Assembly (NCBI RefSeq): GCF_905163445.1
Contig: NC_053187.1
Span: 7,750,001 to 7,814,000 of the forward strand
Reading direction: 5' to 3'
Length of the DNA stretch: 64,000 bases
DNA from: Pararge aegeria
Lineage: Eukaryota; Arthropoda; Insecta; Lepidoptera; Nymphalidae
Shown: positions 11,613-22,775 of the stretch, piece by piece
How the letters are laid out: each line of letters begins with the position of its first letter
Numbering within the stretch: the stretch's first letter is position 1
Program-made: the position numbers and the translations under genes
Notes under the pieces: generated by a model
What the model was told of the DNA's origin: nothing
What the model saw: the letters and a program-made list of their open reading frames with translations, nothing else
The model's database searches: none

Positions 11613-11645
11613 AAACAGTTCGAGGCCTTCGCAGGCTTTTTATTT
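11609..11645 (-). promoter_or_regulatory. Candidate TATA/initiator core promoter for the yellow family gene
   Basis: ATAAAAAG lies about 28 bp upstream of TTTAGTC, whose A is near 11612, the classical TATA-to-start spacing. It is followed by a 66-nt exon candidate with a perfect GTAAGT donor. No other gene on this strand lies between here and the yellow coding exons. Confidence 0.35.
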
Positions 11646-11649
11646 GCTT

Positions 11650-13350
11650 GCTCTTATACTACAAAATGTTTTAACGCTCATGAATAAAATGCGACATTTT
11701 TCGTTGAAAAAAATTAAGTAACAAAGGCATTTATAAAAAATTCGGGTTACATATTCTATGGTATGGTTGGTATTTAAATAATTCAAAGCTGTGACTATCT
11801 AGGCATACCAAAAGAGACGTTAGCTTATTTACGTATAAAAATGAAATGTGCTAGTAATAACACTGTAAGTCTTTTATTTTCCATTATCTTTTGTAAAGAG
11901 TTTAAATGAGACGAAAGTTAAAAAGCTTTTAAGTCGTAATGTATGACTGCGTACAAACACATATACCAAACTATATATAATTAAGTAATAGAATATATTA
12001 AACTCAGACCGTAGACTTCTCAGTATTAAATAAGATAGGTAAATAATAATCGAAAGTAATAAGCAGGTACGTACCTGTACTAAGAACTTTTAATTCAACA
12101 TTCAATTCCGTGTTCACACGTGCGTCTTTATTCTATGATCACACAGATTATACACTATTTAACTAAAGTTTTTCTTATAATAATGGTTACCTAAACAATA
12201 ACAAAACGTTAAACAATTTCTCCCGAGGCATGCAGGTTTGCTAACAATGTTTGCCTTCACTGAAGCGCGCGTGAGGAATGGTAATTATCAAGTTAACACA
12301 TGAGTTTTATTAAAACCTCAGAGGATTTTTTGATTTGCAAACTGACCTAAAACCCATTTGGAGGAATAACAGGGGATACCAATGCTTCTGTAGAAAATTG
12401 ACCCCGTTTCGAAATGTATTTTTATTTACTAGCGGCCTCTAATAATAGATAGATAGAGGTTAAGGTATAATTAAAGATTTTAACCTAAGATTTTCGTGTA
12501 TAATTAACATTTCTTATCGACACATTCAAAATAATATCGTGGTATGTTATACCGTTGAACTATTTTTAAGAAAAGTTATGGTATAAGTATCACATACAAT
12601 CTTTCATCAATATACCACGACCAACCGCTTAGGCCGTCTGCCTATCTCAAGAATTGCAAAAATAAACTAAAGCCTTAATTTAGCGCATTCTGGCAAATTA
12701 ACTATAAATAAATATTACCCTTTGGGATAGTATATTAATGTCAAGTTATTAATCCTAAAACATGTATTTTACTTCATTTGTCATCCTAAGTACGGATGTA
12801 AATATCCGTAGAACTTGAGAAATTACGAATATATAAATATAATTATAGTTTCATTGCCTAATTGCTAATTAAGTAAAAAAAGTATTTATGTTAATATTTT
12901 GTTTCAAAATTTAATTGGTTTTTAAACTATTTTGAGTTACTTAATTTAGATACTTCTTTCATTTCGGGCGAAATGAAAGAAGCATAAATAGCTCAGAAAA
13001 AGTTATTGTTATTCATGAAATTTAGAACTCTATTTAGGTACCTATTAAATAAATTTTACTTCTTCAAGCAGTATATTCTTCCAAGCGGTATTACCATGTC
13101 AAGTTTAAAGCCGATTGCACGACCACTGTTGCGAATTCGACTCGGATAATTCAAGGCTCATCACAGTGATCCACGTATCCGCTGCTGCCGTAGTGTATAC
13201 TTGACTAGTGACCCGCCCCGGCTTCGCATGGCTACATAGACAATTAGCCAGTGTATTGGGCACACTGGCTTAGCGTAAACATATTTGTAACGAGTAACGA
13301 CACATTACAAATATATGAATTTCTTTGCTTTTCTCTACTACAATGTTGTT
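11650..13350. other. Gene-free AT-rich stretch
   Basis: No coding frame or recognised transposon. It contains the 14-bp hairpin at 12953 and an unremarkable tail before the SINE-A at 13353. Confidence 0.5.
12953..12982. repeat. Perfect 14-bp hairpin, 2-nt loop
   Basis: CTTCTTTCATTTCG, GG, CGAAATGAAAGAAG. In AT-rich intergenic DNA. Confidence 0.95.
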
Positions 13351-13384
13351 TCATCATATCGAACCATTACCGGCCCACTACAGG

Positions 13385-14791
13385 TAGTGTTGCCCAAATT
13401 CAGTCTTGGTCTTGCAGTCTTGGTCTTGTTCTTGCGTTTTTGCAAGACCAAGACCAAGAACAAGACCGCGTATTTTTAGCAAGACCAAGACCAAGACTGA
13501 CCGTGCAAGACTTGAGCAAGAACAAGACATAGCCTGCAAGACTCTTGCGTCTTGCAGCTAGGACTTAGCGCTATTTCACGGAGTAGTTAGGTGTAACAGT
13601 TCGGTGTATAGGTAGGTAGGTACGCTTAGGAATTCTATGAGACGCAAAAAACTATATCAAAGAATATGAAAAACTGGACCTATGCGCATTACGACTAATA
13701 CCATAAACATAGCGAATAAAAAAATATCTATTAAAATCAAACTGAGTGCATGCATAGTTATGTTTTAACCATCGGCACTTTGATAATGCGGCATCAAAGG
13801 TTTTGTACTTACTTCTCAAAGAAATTTGCCGCTTTTCGGAAGTACATGGTTATGATACACGCGCCGGCGGCTTCTTTTGAAATCTAAAACAATCGTTGCC
13901 GCCGCGCCGAAATCATAACATTTGACACTATTCATGCAAAATAATTTCGAATTTTAAGAGTACCTACAGGTGTTCCAAAGAATAAATAAGTTTCAGATTG
14001 GTGATTTTAGATTCGTGGAGGACGCATGAGACAGAGTATCCGATTTTATCGAAAATGGCCCGTGATTTTCTCTCAATACCTGCAACTTCAGTACCTGCTG
14101 AGAGGTTATTTTCTAAAGCATCATTAGTAATTAGAAAACATAGAAATAGGTTAAGTGATGAGTCAGCCAGATGGTTACTTTGTATTAATTCTTGGTCAAA
14201 AGAATTGATATAAAGTATCATAACCTAATGATAAAGCTGTTGATTTGTGTTGTATTTTATTTTTTATTCAAATAAATGATAAATCGTAAAACTCTTTTAT
14301 TAAATTTCTTATAAGTTGAGGGTTCAATCTCTTTCTAGACAGATAAGTATTGTTCTTTAAAATACAGTCAAGTTATTGTAATTAATTTGTTTTTTTACAT
14401 GTTTTAGCAAATGTAAGCTTATAAATCATAAATGTTTATTAAGAAACAGTTACTTCCATGGAAAACGACATATAGGTCAGTTGATTTTTCGAATTTCTTA
14501 TCAAATCTTCAGTTATTTATTAATCTGCTTGATCTTTACTATGGCTATGTTAATTCAAGCTCACAATGTTCCAATTCTAATACGTTTTTCTAAGATTTAA
14601 AGTAAACTTTAATAAATAGTAATAGACTAATAGGTAATTGCAAGACTTGCAAGACTCTTGCTGCAAGACCAAGACCAAGACCAAGACTGGGAGCGCAAGA
14701 CCAAGACCAAGACCACGACCAGGTGTATTGGCGCAAGACCAAGACCAAGACTGGCTAAGTCTCGTCTTGTTCTTGCATTTGGGCAACACTA
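13385..14791 (+). mobile_element. hAT element, internally deleted, with TIRs and 8-bp TSD
   Basis: 1407 bp with 15-bp perfect terminal inverted repeats (TAGTGTTGCCCAAAT at 13385-13399, its complement at 14777-14791), flanked by the exact 8-bp direct repeat ACTACAGG (13377-13384 and 14792-14799). This is the hAT signature. Subterminal regions at both ends are dense in CAAGAC/GTCTTG units in opposite orientations and can fold. It sits inside a SINE-A copy that is interrupted at exactly this point. Only the end of a transposase frame remains, so it is non-autonomous. Confidence 0.93.
13998..14213 (+). pseudogene. hAT transposase C-terminal dimerisation domain, relic
   Basis: 71 codons ending in TAA. 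The segment YPILSKMARDFLSIPATSVP, followed by AERLFSKASLVIRKHRNRLS and WLLCINSW, is the hATC dimerisation domain. The N-terminal zinc finger and the catalytic DDE region are absent from the element, so the protein cannot be an active transposase alone. Confidence 0.92.
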
Positions 14792-15094
14792 ACTACAGGG
14801 CACGTGTGTCAGCCCACAATGAGAAGGGCTTAGGCTCTCGTCGTTGTAGTCCACCACGTTGGGCCAGTGCGGATTGGTGGACTTCTTACGTATTTGGGAA
14901 AATTATGGAGAACTCTCAAGCATATAGGTTTCCTCATGATGTTTTCCTTCACCGTTGAAGCAAGTGATATTTTAATTGAGTACTTCAAACGCACAAAACT
15001 TAGAGAAGTTAGAGGTACATGTTAAGATTCGAACTCGACCGCCCGAAAGTGATGCCAAAGCCCTGACTACTGGACTAACACTGCTCATGCACAG

Positions 15095-15425
15095 ATACAG
15101 GACATGCCTCTTCAAACTTTTAAAATAAAATTAAAGAACTGGCTGATGGAAAAAAGTTTTTATGATATCATAAATGAATCTTTACAATTAAATGTTAAAT
15201 AAAGTGTTCCAAAAACTTATAAAATTACTGACATTGAAACAATATTAAAATATTTTATACTTTACCTTATAAGTTGACATGCACGTGTATTAGTTAATGG
15301 TTATAATTATATTATTTTTCTTATTAGTTTGTTTAAATTTATTAATTGTTGTTCTGTTGTGTTCTTTCTTATTTTGTTGTGTTGTGTTCTGTTGTGTTCT
15401 TTAATTATTATTTACTCTAGAAACT
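15095..15425 (+). pseudogene. Non-LTR retrotransposon 3' end, 5'-truncated
   Basis: MPLQTFKIKLKNWLMEKSFY followed by DIINESLQLNVK and a stop resembles the last residues of a Jockey/CR1-like ORF2. The downstream 250 bp are AT-rich with TTGTGTTCT repeats. It starts right where the SINE-A head ends. Confidence 0.5.
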
Positions 15426-16177
15426 TCAAATACAGTTATTAGAAGTGCTCTGTTAGATCTAAATTTTCATAGTTTCAAGTTTTGCATATGTTTATTAGTT
15501 ATCAAATGACAGAGTTTCTTTATAATTTCGCGCTTTTTCGAGCATGTATCTTGAAACTTGGTTTAGCTTTAGGAAGGCAGATTATAACTTAATATAAATT
15601 CGAAAGTGAGTTTGCTGGTTTTCCCTGTTTCACGCAGAGAAAGTTTTATTGGCGGCTATTTTTTGTTAAATTTCCTTTTTTCGGACTTTGTATCAAAGAC
15701 TACCGCTACTACTCGATGTACAACTAGTAGGTATATTTAATCAGATTCAGTTGGTGTAAGAATTGAAACTTAAAAAAATTAAGGGGTTAAAAATATTGTG
15801 ACTATTAGAACAGAACTCTAATCAGAACAATTTTATTTGAATTCCCAGTAACGATATAACGAGTTACAGATATATTATTTTATATTTTTCGCAGTAGATC
15901 GTACCTATCACTTTAACCGCCGATACAGCTACTTCTAGCAACCTACTTTAGATGTTTTCAGACTTACAAGTTGCGTTCGGGTTGTATTAGATCTGGTTAA
16001 TATCGTGGAAGGCTTCAGTAGTTATGGCTAATTACTACCCCAAAAAATATAAATGTAAGCAAAGTTGAAAATATCATAGTTGGTCTTATAATACTGAACA
16101 ATCGTTATGTGAGTTGATTCGTGGCAATGATGTTACAGCTTACTTTTCATTAGTTCATGGTAACTATTTCCTAAAAA

Positions 16178-16222
16178 GAACTGTGACTAAATTTATGCAC
16201 AGTATGCATTTAGTCACAGTTC
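16178..16222. repeat. Perfect 15-bp inverted repeat, 15-nt loop
   Basis: GAACTGTGACTAAAT at 16178-16192 and its complement at 16208-16222. Confidence 0.93.
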
Positions 16223-16392
16223 ATGTATCTGTTGAGTGCAGATAATTATTGTTTTCATCCACATGATCCACTTATCGTTTTGTACATTTGACTATGAACA
16301 GTGCAACGGTTTCCCAACCTGTCATACACTTAAATGTCATTTTAACCATATTGTTTTGATTGGGTTAAAATTACTAAAGCTAGTTTTTTTTT

Positions 16393-16625
16393 TTACGACA
16401 CTTCGCCATCTAGCCACAAAGTAAGCGTAGCTTGTGTTATGGGTACTAAGATGACCGATGAATATTTTTATAAATAATATACATAAATACTTAGAATATA
16501 CATATAAACACTCAGACACTGAAAAACATTCATGCTCATCACACAAATATTGTCCAGTTGTGGGAATCGAACCCACGGCCTTGGACTCAGAAAGCAGGGT
16601 CGCTGCAAACTGCGCCAATCGGCCG
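16393..16625 (-). repeat. SINE-B copy (tRNA-like head)
   Basis: The complement starts GGCCGATTGGCGCAGTTTGC, then CTGAGTCCAAGGCCGTGGGT and TCGATTCCCACAACTGG (B box), and ends with ACACAAGCTACGCTTACTTT. It is not a functional tRNA: the acceptor stem is unpaired and a 150-bp non-tRNA body follows. Confidence 0.85.
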
Positions 16626-16769
16626 TCAGTATTATATTCATATCTTTTAAAAACATTTAGAAGAGCGATGTTACTTAGAGCGATCTAATCTAGTACATTG
16701 TCTTCAGAGTCTCTTAACGATAAAATGAAGGAGATTAACAACCTCACTTGGTGGTTAGTGATGATGCAG

Positions 16770-16950
16770 TATAAAACTGAAGCGGGCTGTTAGGGAGTAT
16801 GGCAGTTATATTAAACCTATAACCCTTATCGGTTTCTACGCGACATCGTACCGGAACGATAAATCGCTTTGCGGCATCCACCAGACCAGACCAGACAAAA
16901 CTCAGAAATTAAAAATTTCTAAATTGCCCCTGCGGGGAATCAAACCCGGG
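16770..16950 (-). repeat. SINE-C copy
   Basis: The complement shows GGGTTTGATTCCCCGCAGGG, AATTTTTAATTTCTGAGTTT, TCTGGTCTGGTGGATGCCGC and CGATAAGGGTTATAGGTTTA. Confidence 0.75.
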
Positions 16951-17334
16951 ACATCCAACCAACCACAGCGCTCTTCGCTGCACCAGAGAGGTCCTCAAAT
17001 GATAGGTAGAGCATGTCTACATGATCAAATTCACGAATTAGGTGACCCTTCGAATTTGAGCTGCGTTATCGATGATATAGCTACCGGAGCACATTGTTTG
17101 GACGACCGATCGATCTAAGGATCTCAAGGTACTGTGTAGGCAAATGTATATAATCAAATTGAAGGCTTGAATATAATTGAAATTGAACAATAGAACCGTT
17201 TTTACCATTATGCCACCGAGAAATGAGCTCGTCGGGTGTAACTAACATAATATAGACGCATTATGTTCGATGACGTTTAATTCCATGGAATAATAAAAGG
17301 GAGTCACTCAATGAAAGCTCAGTGTATACCACTT

Positions 17335-17478
17335 CGACTTCATTTTATATGTATATTATAAGTATTTATGTATTATATTCATAAAAATATTCAACAGCTA
17401 TCTTAGTACCCATAACACAAGCTACGCTTACTTTGGGGCTACTTGGGGATGTGTATTGTCGTAAAAAAAAAAAAAAAA
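17335..17478 (+). repeat. SINE-B 3' half
   Basis: ATATTCATAAAAATATTCAA, TTAGTACCCATAACACAAGC, then TACGCTTACTTTGGGGCTAC and an A-rich tail. Confidence 0.8.
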
Positions 17479-17479
17479 T

Positions 17480-17725
17480 ATTTCGGGGGGCCGAGTTCGA
17501 ATCCCAGCACGCACCTCTAACTTTTCTAAGATATGTGCGTTTTAAGCAATTAAAATATCATTTGCTTTAACGCTGAAGGAAAACATCGTGAGGAAACCTG
17601 CATGCCTGAGAGTTCTACATAATGTTGTCAGAGGTGTGTGGTCGACGGCACGGGAGCGGCGTTCTCCTTCACGAGAGGAGAACTGTGCCCTGGTAGAGGA
17701 GTAATATGATGATGATAATGATGAC
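17480..17725 (+). repeat. SINE-A copy
   Basis: Head B box GAGTTCGAATCCC, then the family body (CTTTAACGCTGAAGGAAAAC, GGAAACCTGCATGCCTGAGA) and an ATGATGATGATAATGATG tail. A LINE fragment follows directly. Confidence 0.85.
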
Positions 17726-17727
17726 CC

Positions 17728-18170
17728 AATGGAATGTTTTCGGATCGGGTCAATAAATAATTATACCCATTGGTTTAGAGTTCAGTACAACAATGTGCTG
17801 AGGGCGGTGTTGAAGAAGCCACGACGCTGCAGCGCGTCAGAGATGTTTGCGGATGCGCAGGTAGATGATTTCTACGCGATCATTCGCAAGGGTGCTGCGT
17901 CAATGATGAGCAGACTCGTGAGCAGAACCAACACCCTCCTCAGTACACTGGCATGCAGGCTGGACAGCTCTCTCTGGGGGTGCTGGGATGGTGTGCACAC
18001 GCGCTATAGGTGGGGCTCAGTTAGGCTTTAAGGAATTGTGTGTAAAGAATAAGGTTGTTTTTAGTTGTTAAATACTAACATAGGTTTAACTACATTGTAT
18101 TACTAACACGATATGGACAAATGTCCGAAATAAAGATTATTATAATAATAATTATTATTATTATTTATCT
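17728..18170 (+). pseudogene. Non-LTR retrotransposon ORF2 C-terminus, 5'-truncated (CR1/L2-like)
   Basis: An open frame to TAA at 18031 reads RVQYNNVLRAVLKKPRRCSA, then SEMFADAQVDDFYAIIRK, the post-RT segment of CR1/L2-like elements. A short 3' UTR with AATAAAG and an ATTATTATT microsatellite tail follows to about 18170. The 5' end abuts the SINE-A tail at 17725. Confidence 0.8.
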
Positions 18171-18194
18171 GTAATAACATTAATCTCAGACAAT

Positions 18195-18402
18195 ACACAC
18201 CTCGTCATCTAGCCCCAGACTAGATGACTGATGTACATTTAATTAAATAATAAACATATATACTTATAATATACAAATAAGCACCCAGGCACTGAAAAAC
18301 ATCCATGTTTATCACACAAACATTTTCCGGTTGTGGGCATCGAACCCACGGCCTTTGACTCAGAAAGCATGGACGCAGCCCACTGCGCCAATCGACCGTC
18401 TA
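18195..18402 (-). repeat. SINE-B copy
   Basis: The complement shows GGTCGATTGGCGCAGTGGGC, GGTTCGATGCCCACAACC and the 3' body. The end near CATCTAGCCCCAGACTAGATG has a local inverted duplication. Confidence 0.82.
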
Positions 18403-18834
18403 AAGTAGGGTCGTGTAAAGTCCATCGTGCCCCGCAGAACACTTTATACCATCGATCCGAGTTATTATCACTAATAGGTGACAATAGTCGTCAGGACCTA
18501 TCATTAGTGGTTTGTTAGTACCAGTGGATTTTGGGTCTATGCTCTAGAGCTTTCCTATGAGAGATGAGGCATGTGCCCACCAGTGGGCTATAGCTTTTAT
18601 AGGATGATTGACTTAAAACATGCGTGCCGGTATTTTGTAATTAGGTGTGCCATTGATTGATTTCAATGCTACTGGTTGGGGATTGACGTGACTAGGAACA
18701 CTCTAATTACTTTTTTTTTTACAAAAGTATTATAGTTCCTTATTAGCTTTTTTTGTAAGAGTATAATTTCACAAAACATGATCATATTGTTACTTTGTCG
18801 GATCCAATCGAGTGATAACTGCTACTCGTTAGTA

Positions 18835-18905
18835 CAGTGGTCAGCGTGTTCTTTCTACAGATCACAAGGATTTGGGTTCGATTCAGTGGCTATAAATAGT
18901 CATCT
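18835..18905 (+). repeat. SINE-D-like head fragment
   Basis: TGGTCAGCGTGTTCTTTCTA, CAGATCACAAGGATTTGGGT and TCGATTCAGTGGC give a degraded tRNA-like head, followed by an (AAT)n microsatellite. Confidence 0.5.
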
Positions 18906-18994
18906 AATAATAATAATAATGATAATAATGGGTTTTTCTGTTCTCAATAGCAACGAGCCTGGAGTAGAAAGACACAAAGCCCAATAGTAAAATG

Positions 18995-19080
18995 GCATAA
19001 AATGTCTAAACCCTCCTCTACTGCCAATTACATGAAAATTGTTGGGTAGGAAGCGCTTTTGTGCATGTATGAAGTGCACC
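18995..19080 (-). repeat. Degenerate fragment of the 143-bp MITE
   Basis: The segment containing GGGTAGGAAGCGCTTTTGTG followed by CATGTATGAAGTGCACC matches the right part of the family in reverse orientation. The terminal CAGTGG motifs are lost. Confidence 0.6.
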
Positions 19081-19084
19081 TCTC

Positions 19085-20450
19085 TCTCATGAAAAAAGAG
19101 TGCTCAGCAATGAAAGATTAGCAGGATGGAGATGATGAGGATAGTGAACGAGTGGCCATTCATCCTTTCAAGATAAGATGGTAAAGTATGTACCTTTGCT
19201 ATCAAGGATTTTATGTTAGTCAATAAAACAATCAATAAAATGTCCAAAATAATTATTCGCGGAAATGGAACCTACTGCATAAAGTGAACAAAAAATAATT
19301 GTTTATACATAGTATTGATACAGCATGATGCCATTTACAATATGTATTTGCATACATTTTGTAAATAAGTTTACTTTAAGGAAATAAATGAGCATGAGCA
19401 TAGATAGTGATTAAGGAAGAATATCTTTGATCAGTTTATAACCGGTTTAGCTTTCGTTGCGATTTTCGTGTTTAATTTCGTTAAACTGACAGAACTCAGG
19501 CTGTACACAGACTCGTAATGAGTTATCTATATTTTCAGTTTGTCTCTACCACTTCAATTTAAAGTATTCTTCGTTTAGATACTAGTACCTTACCGAGTAG
19601 TTAAAATGAAGTGGGTCACACGGATTAAATTTTTTAAAACTCTGCACAGCCCACAGCGTCTTTGTCAGCAAAGGGGTCCTCCGTTTTTTTATTTTATTTA
19701 TTAAATTATTATATTATATAACTTTTCTTATTTTTTCTTTTATAATATTAATTTTATTTAGTTTTAATTTTATATATTATCCCACTGCTGGGTAAAGACC
19801 TCCCCTTTTAATCAATTATTACTTTAAAAACGTTCGAGCCTCACAGAAAATGCTTGCCAACTTGAGCTGAACTCCTGGTAAGCAGTTGTTGTTGGTTTTC
19901 TCGCAGATCGCACCCTTTACTGTAGAGTAGGTATCTACTATTATCTTTTCGGTGAAACGCTACTCGATATTTAAAGGACTTCTACATAAAGTTGATTGAC
20001 CTTTATAGTTTTTGTTTGTTTATAACGTTTTGGCAACCAGTGTTCGGACTTTACCGATGTTATTGATGTGGAAAGTTTTTAAGATAAGGTTAACGAAAAT
20101 AGAAAACCAGATAGTCACAGCAACTGTGTCAGAATTATAATACCCACCTGTAATTCCCGGTCTTATGTTTTTTGAGTGACGTATTTATTCGATTTAGGAG
20201 TGACAAGCTACCAGTTTTTTATCACCATCATCTTTTAATATCACACAGCTTGGCACAGGCGGGAGATATGGTTTTAGAGCATAGACTTACCACGTTGCTT
20301 TTATGCAGGTTGATGAACATTATTGATTATAACTAAGTTATTTTAGTGATTAACGCTGGGTCCGGAAACGGGTTGGAAAATGCAAACTTGCTAGCTTCAG
20401 CCTGGTAAGTACTGAGATTCTATTACCACCAAACTCTATATGATTAATGT
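19085..20450. other. Gene-free stretch
   Basis: Nothing recognised except AT-rich low complexity near 19690-19790. Confidence 0.45.
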
Positions 20451-20457
20451 TAATCCC

Positions 20458-20884
20458 AACTAATATTATAAATGTCAATGTAAGTTTGTTTGTTACGCTT
20501 TCACACAAAAACTACTTAACCGATCCTCATGAAACTTTGTACACATATTCTTGAAAGTGTTAGAAGTAATAGAGGATACTTTTTATCCAGACATTAAGCT
20601 CGGTTCCTTTGGGAGAGGGGATGAGTGTTTGACGATTTTACACCATAACTCCGACAAATTATAGCCGATTTAAATAATTATTTTTGTACTATAGAGGTTA
20701 TAATATGTGTTTAATTTTGCCCAAACTGTGGTTGGAGATAGAGGACAGAACTCCTCAGCGGACAAGAGCAAACTCCTCATTTAAGGCCTAGCGATACTTA
20801 ATACTTTAATTTTTTTTACAACTAAATTTAATGCCACAACCATAAACAAAATCAAACGCAGACGAAGTCGAGGGAAACAGCTAG
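20458..20884 (+). mobile_element. Non-autonomous Helitron-like element
   Basis: It begins with the lepidopteran-type AATATTATAAATG start, contains the GTTTGTTTGTTACGCTTTCAC and ACTTTTTATCC blocks, and ends GAGGGAAACAGCTAG before a T. About 425 bp, non-coding. Confidence 0.65.
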
Positions 20885-20894
20885 TACCCAATAT

Positions 20895-21160
20895 TTATTG
20901 GCAGTGAAGCGATGATAGCTTACTTGTTAGGATTTCGATTTCACTATCGGGGGGGCTGAGTTTGAATCCCGACACGCACCTCTAACTTTTCTGAGTGATG
21001 TACGTTTTAAGAAATTAAACATCACTTGCTTTAACGGTGGAGGAAACCTGCATGCCTGAGAGCGCCCCATAATATTCTCGAAGGTGTGCGAAGTCCACCA
21101 AGCACTTGGCCAGCGTAGTGGACTACGGATTTAACCCTTCTAATATTAAGTGCCCTGTGT
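20895..21160 (+). repeat. SINE-A copy
   Basis: tRNA-like head with TAGCTTACTTGTTAGG and GAGTTTGAATCCC, then the standard body (TTTAACGGTGGAGGAAACCT and GTGGACTACGG). The tail is lost, and a LINE-like tail with TTGGACGTCAATCGATTGAA and ATGATGATGAG follows to about 21320. Confidence 0.8.
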
Positions 21161-22294
21161 GTATTACGTGGCAGCGGTAATCATAACTTTGTTTTGACTT
21201 TTTGACTTTGACGTCGCTGGGAGCCGCTAGAACCAAACGGACAACAAATTTTGGAACTCCCTATAAATAACTTTTGTCCATCGTTGGACGTCAATCGATT
21301 GAACTGATGATGATGAGATAGGGCATTGGAAACACAATAAACGAATAAAACTTGTACGTACGTCTATGAATAATGTTATAAAGTATGACCTATAAGTCAA
21401 CTTGGTTGACCTCTAGCAGTTAAGGCGAGGAGAAGTTTTGTTTAGATCATAAATTACAAAATTTGAACGTATTTTTACACTGCGCTTTCCCACACAATAT
21501 TAAAAATAGGGACTGATTTCCTTATGTGTCGCATATAAACCCTCAAAGTTTGAAAAACGACTTTTTCAAACAATCCGCGTTATAACTAAATATAGATTAT
21601 ATAGAGCTTAATGTTTAAATATGCCGACATAATATTTCCTTAAGGTCCCCACCTGACCTTTTTTATTTACAAAAAATCTTAATGAGTCCTTGTAAAACAT
21701 TTTCCATATAAGTAATATATTTTTTTTAGTTTTTAGAGTTGAACAATTGAATCATACAAAATTTCTACGTTTCTTTCGGAAGTAGGTATGACATCGTCTT
21801 AGCCGGTTTATTCTTTGAGATGTCTTTCACAAAATCAGTGTTCTGCAATACCTAAGAATGTGAATATATACCTATGTATTGATCGTTGAGACTGCTACAA
21901 ACGTAATCAGATTTTTGGTTTTTAATAAAGTTTCCAATTCATTCATCCGGACGCAGAGTCGATATGCCTTCCACAGTAGGAACAGGCGATATCAAATTAT
22001 ATACAGGGCAGCTAAAAAAAATTAAGCGAGTCCAGCAGTAGCCATCAATCAGCTGGAATAACGGCGGTATTTTGAGGCCTTGTTTCAATTTTTTTTTACT
22101 TTTTTAAACAGTGCCTTGCCTTAAGCTTATTCAGAGTTGTATGCTCGTAATTTAATTATCGAGGCGATCATGAAGCGAGCTCTATTGTATCGTTACATAT
22201 AGTCAAGGATTTAGTCAGGTTTTATATAACAAGTCTGTATGTGAGCAGAGTATTGCCCGAATCACTAGAAGGTAAAACATCTTTAACAGAAAAC

Positions 22295-22445
22295 GTGTTT
22301 GTTTGTTTTCCCCTCCTTTACGCTTTAATGAGTAATCAATCAACTTGATTTTTTGCAAAGAGTTAGTTGAAAGGACGGAAAGTAACATGGGCTACTTTTT
22401 ATCCCAGAAAAACAAACGGTTACCAAAGGATATGTAATAACTGTA
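22295..22445 (+). repeat. Helitron-type fragment
   Basis: Shares the TCCTTTACGCT, AACATGGGCTACTTTTTATC and CCAGAAAAACAAACGGTTAC blocks with the copy at 9925. The 3' end is missing; a SINE-D follows. Confidence 0.5.
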
Positions 22446-22499
22446 ATACGACGTTCTGCCGGACCAAGAATGCGGACATCGTTAGTAGATAATAATCTT

Positions 22500-22775
22500 C
22501 TGCCTCTTTGGTCTAGCGGTGAGCATGTTCGACTGTAGATCACGAGATCCTAGGATCGATTCCCGGGTCAGGCCAATGAATAAATATAAAATGTAAATAC
22601 TTACCTATAATATTATGTTGGAAAAGAGCAATCTGCTGAGTTTCTTGCCGGCTCTTCTCAGTAAAATCTACCTTTCAAACCGGTGGTAGAGTCACTAACA
22701 GACTGACTTGACAGTACCAGTGACAAAAGTGCTTATAAACTAGGCCTACTTGAAATAAATGAAATATGAATATAT
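22500..22775 (+). repeat. SINE-D copy (tRNA-like head)
   Basis: GCCTCTTTGGTCTAGCGGTG (A box), GGATCGATTCCCGGGTCAGG (B box), then TTTCTTGCCGGCTCTTCTCA, GGTGGTAGAGTCACTAACAG and a CTACTTGAAATAAATGAA end. The head is strongly tRNA-like but is followed by a SINE body. Confidence 0.82.

Larger units (their letters stand above)
13353..15090 (-). repeat. SINE-A copy split by the hAT element
   Basis: The 3' tail (TCATCATATCG...CCCACTACAGG, 13353-13384) and the rest (from 14792 to about 15090) are two halves of one minus-strand SINE-A. The tRNA-like head, with a degraded GTTCGAATC B box, is near 15030-15085. Removing the hAT and one target duplication restores a continuous SINE. Confidence 0.85.

Noticed and set aside
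13385..14791. Regularly repeated CAAGAC units resembling a CRISPR or protein repeat
   Set aside because: They are subterminal repeats of a hAT element in a eukaryotic genome; no spacer-repeat regularity.
16540..16620. tRNA-like sequences with A and B boxes (also 18330, 22503, 36908, 56545, 62045)
   Set aside because: No closed acceptor stem or proper anticodon arm; each is followed by a SINE body and occurs in several copies.
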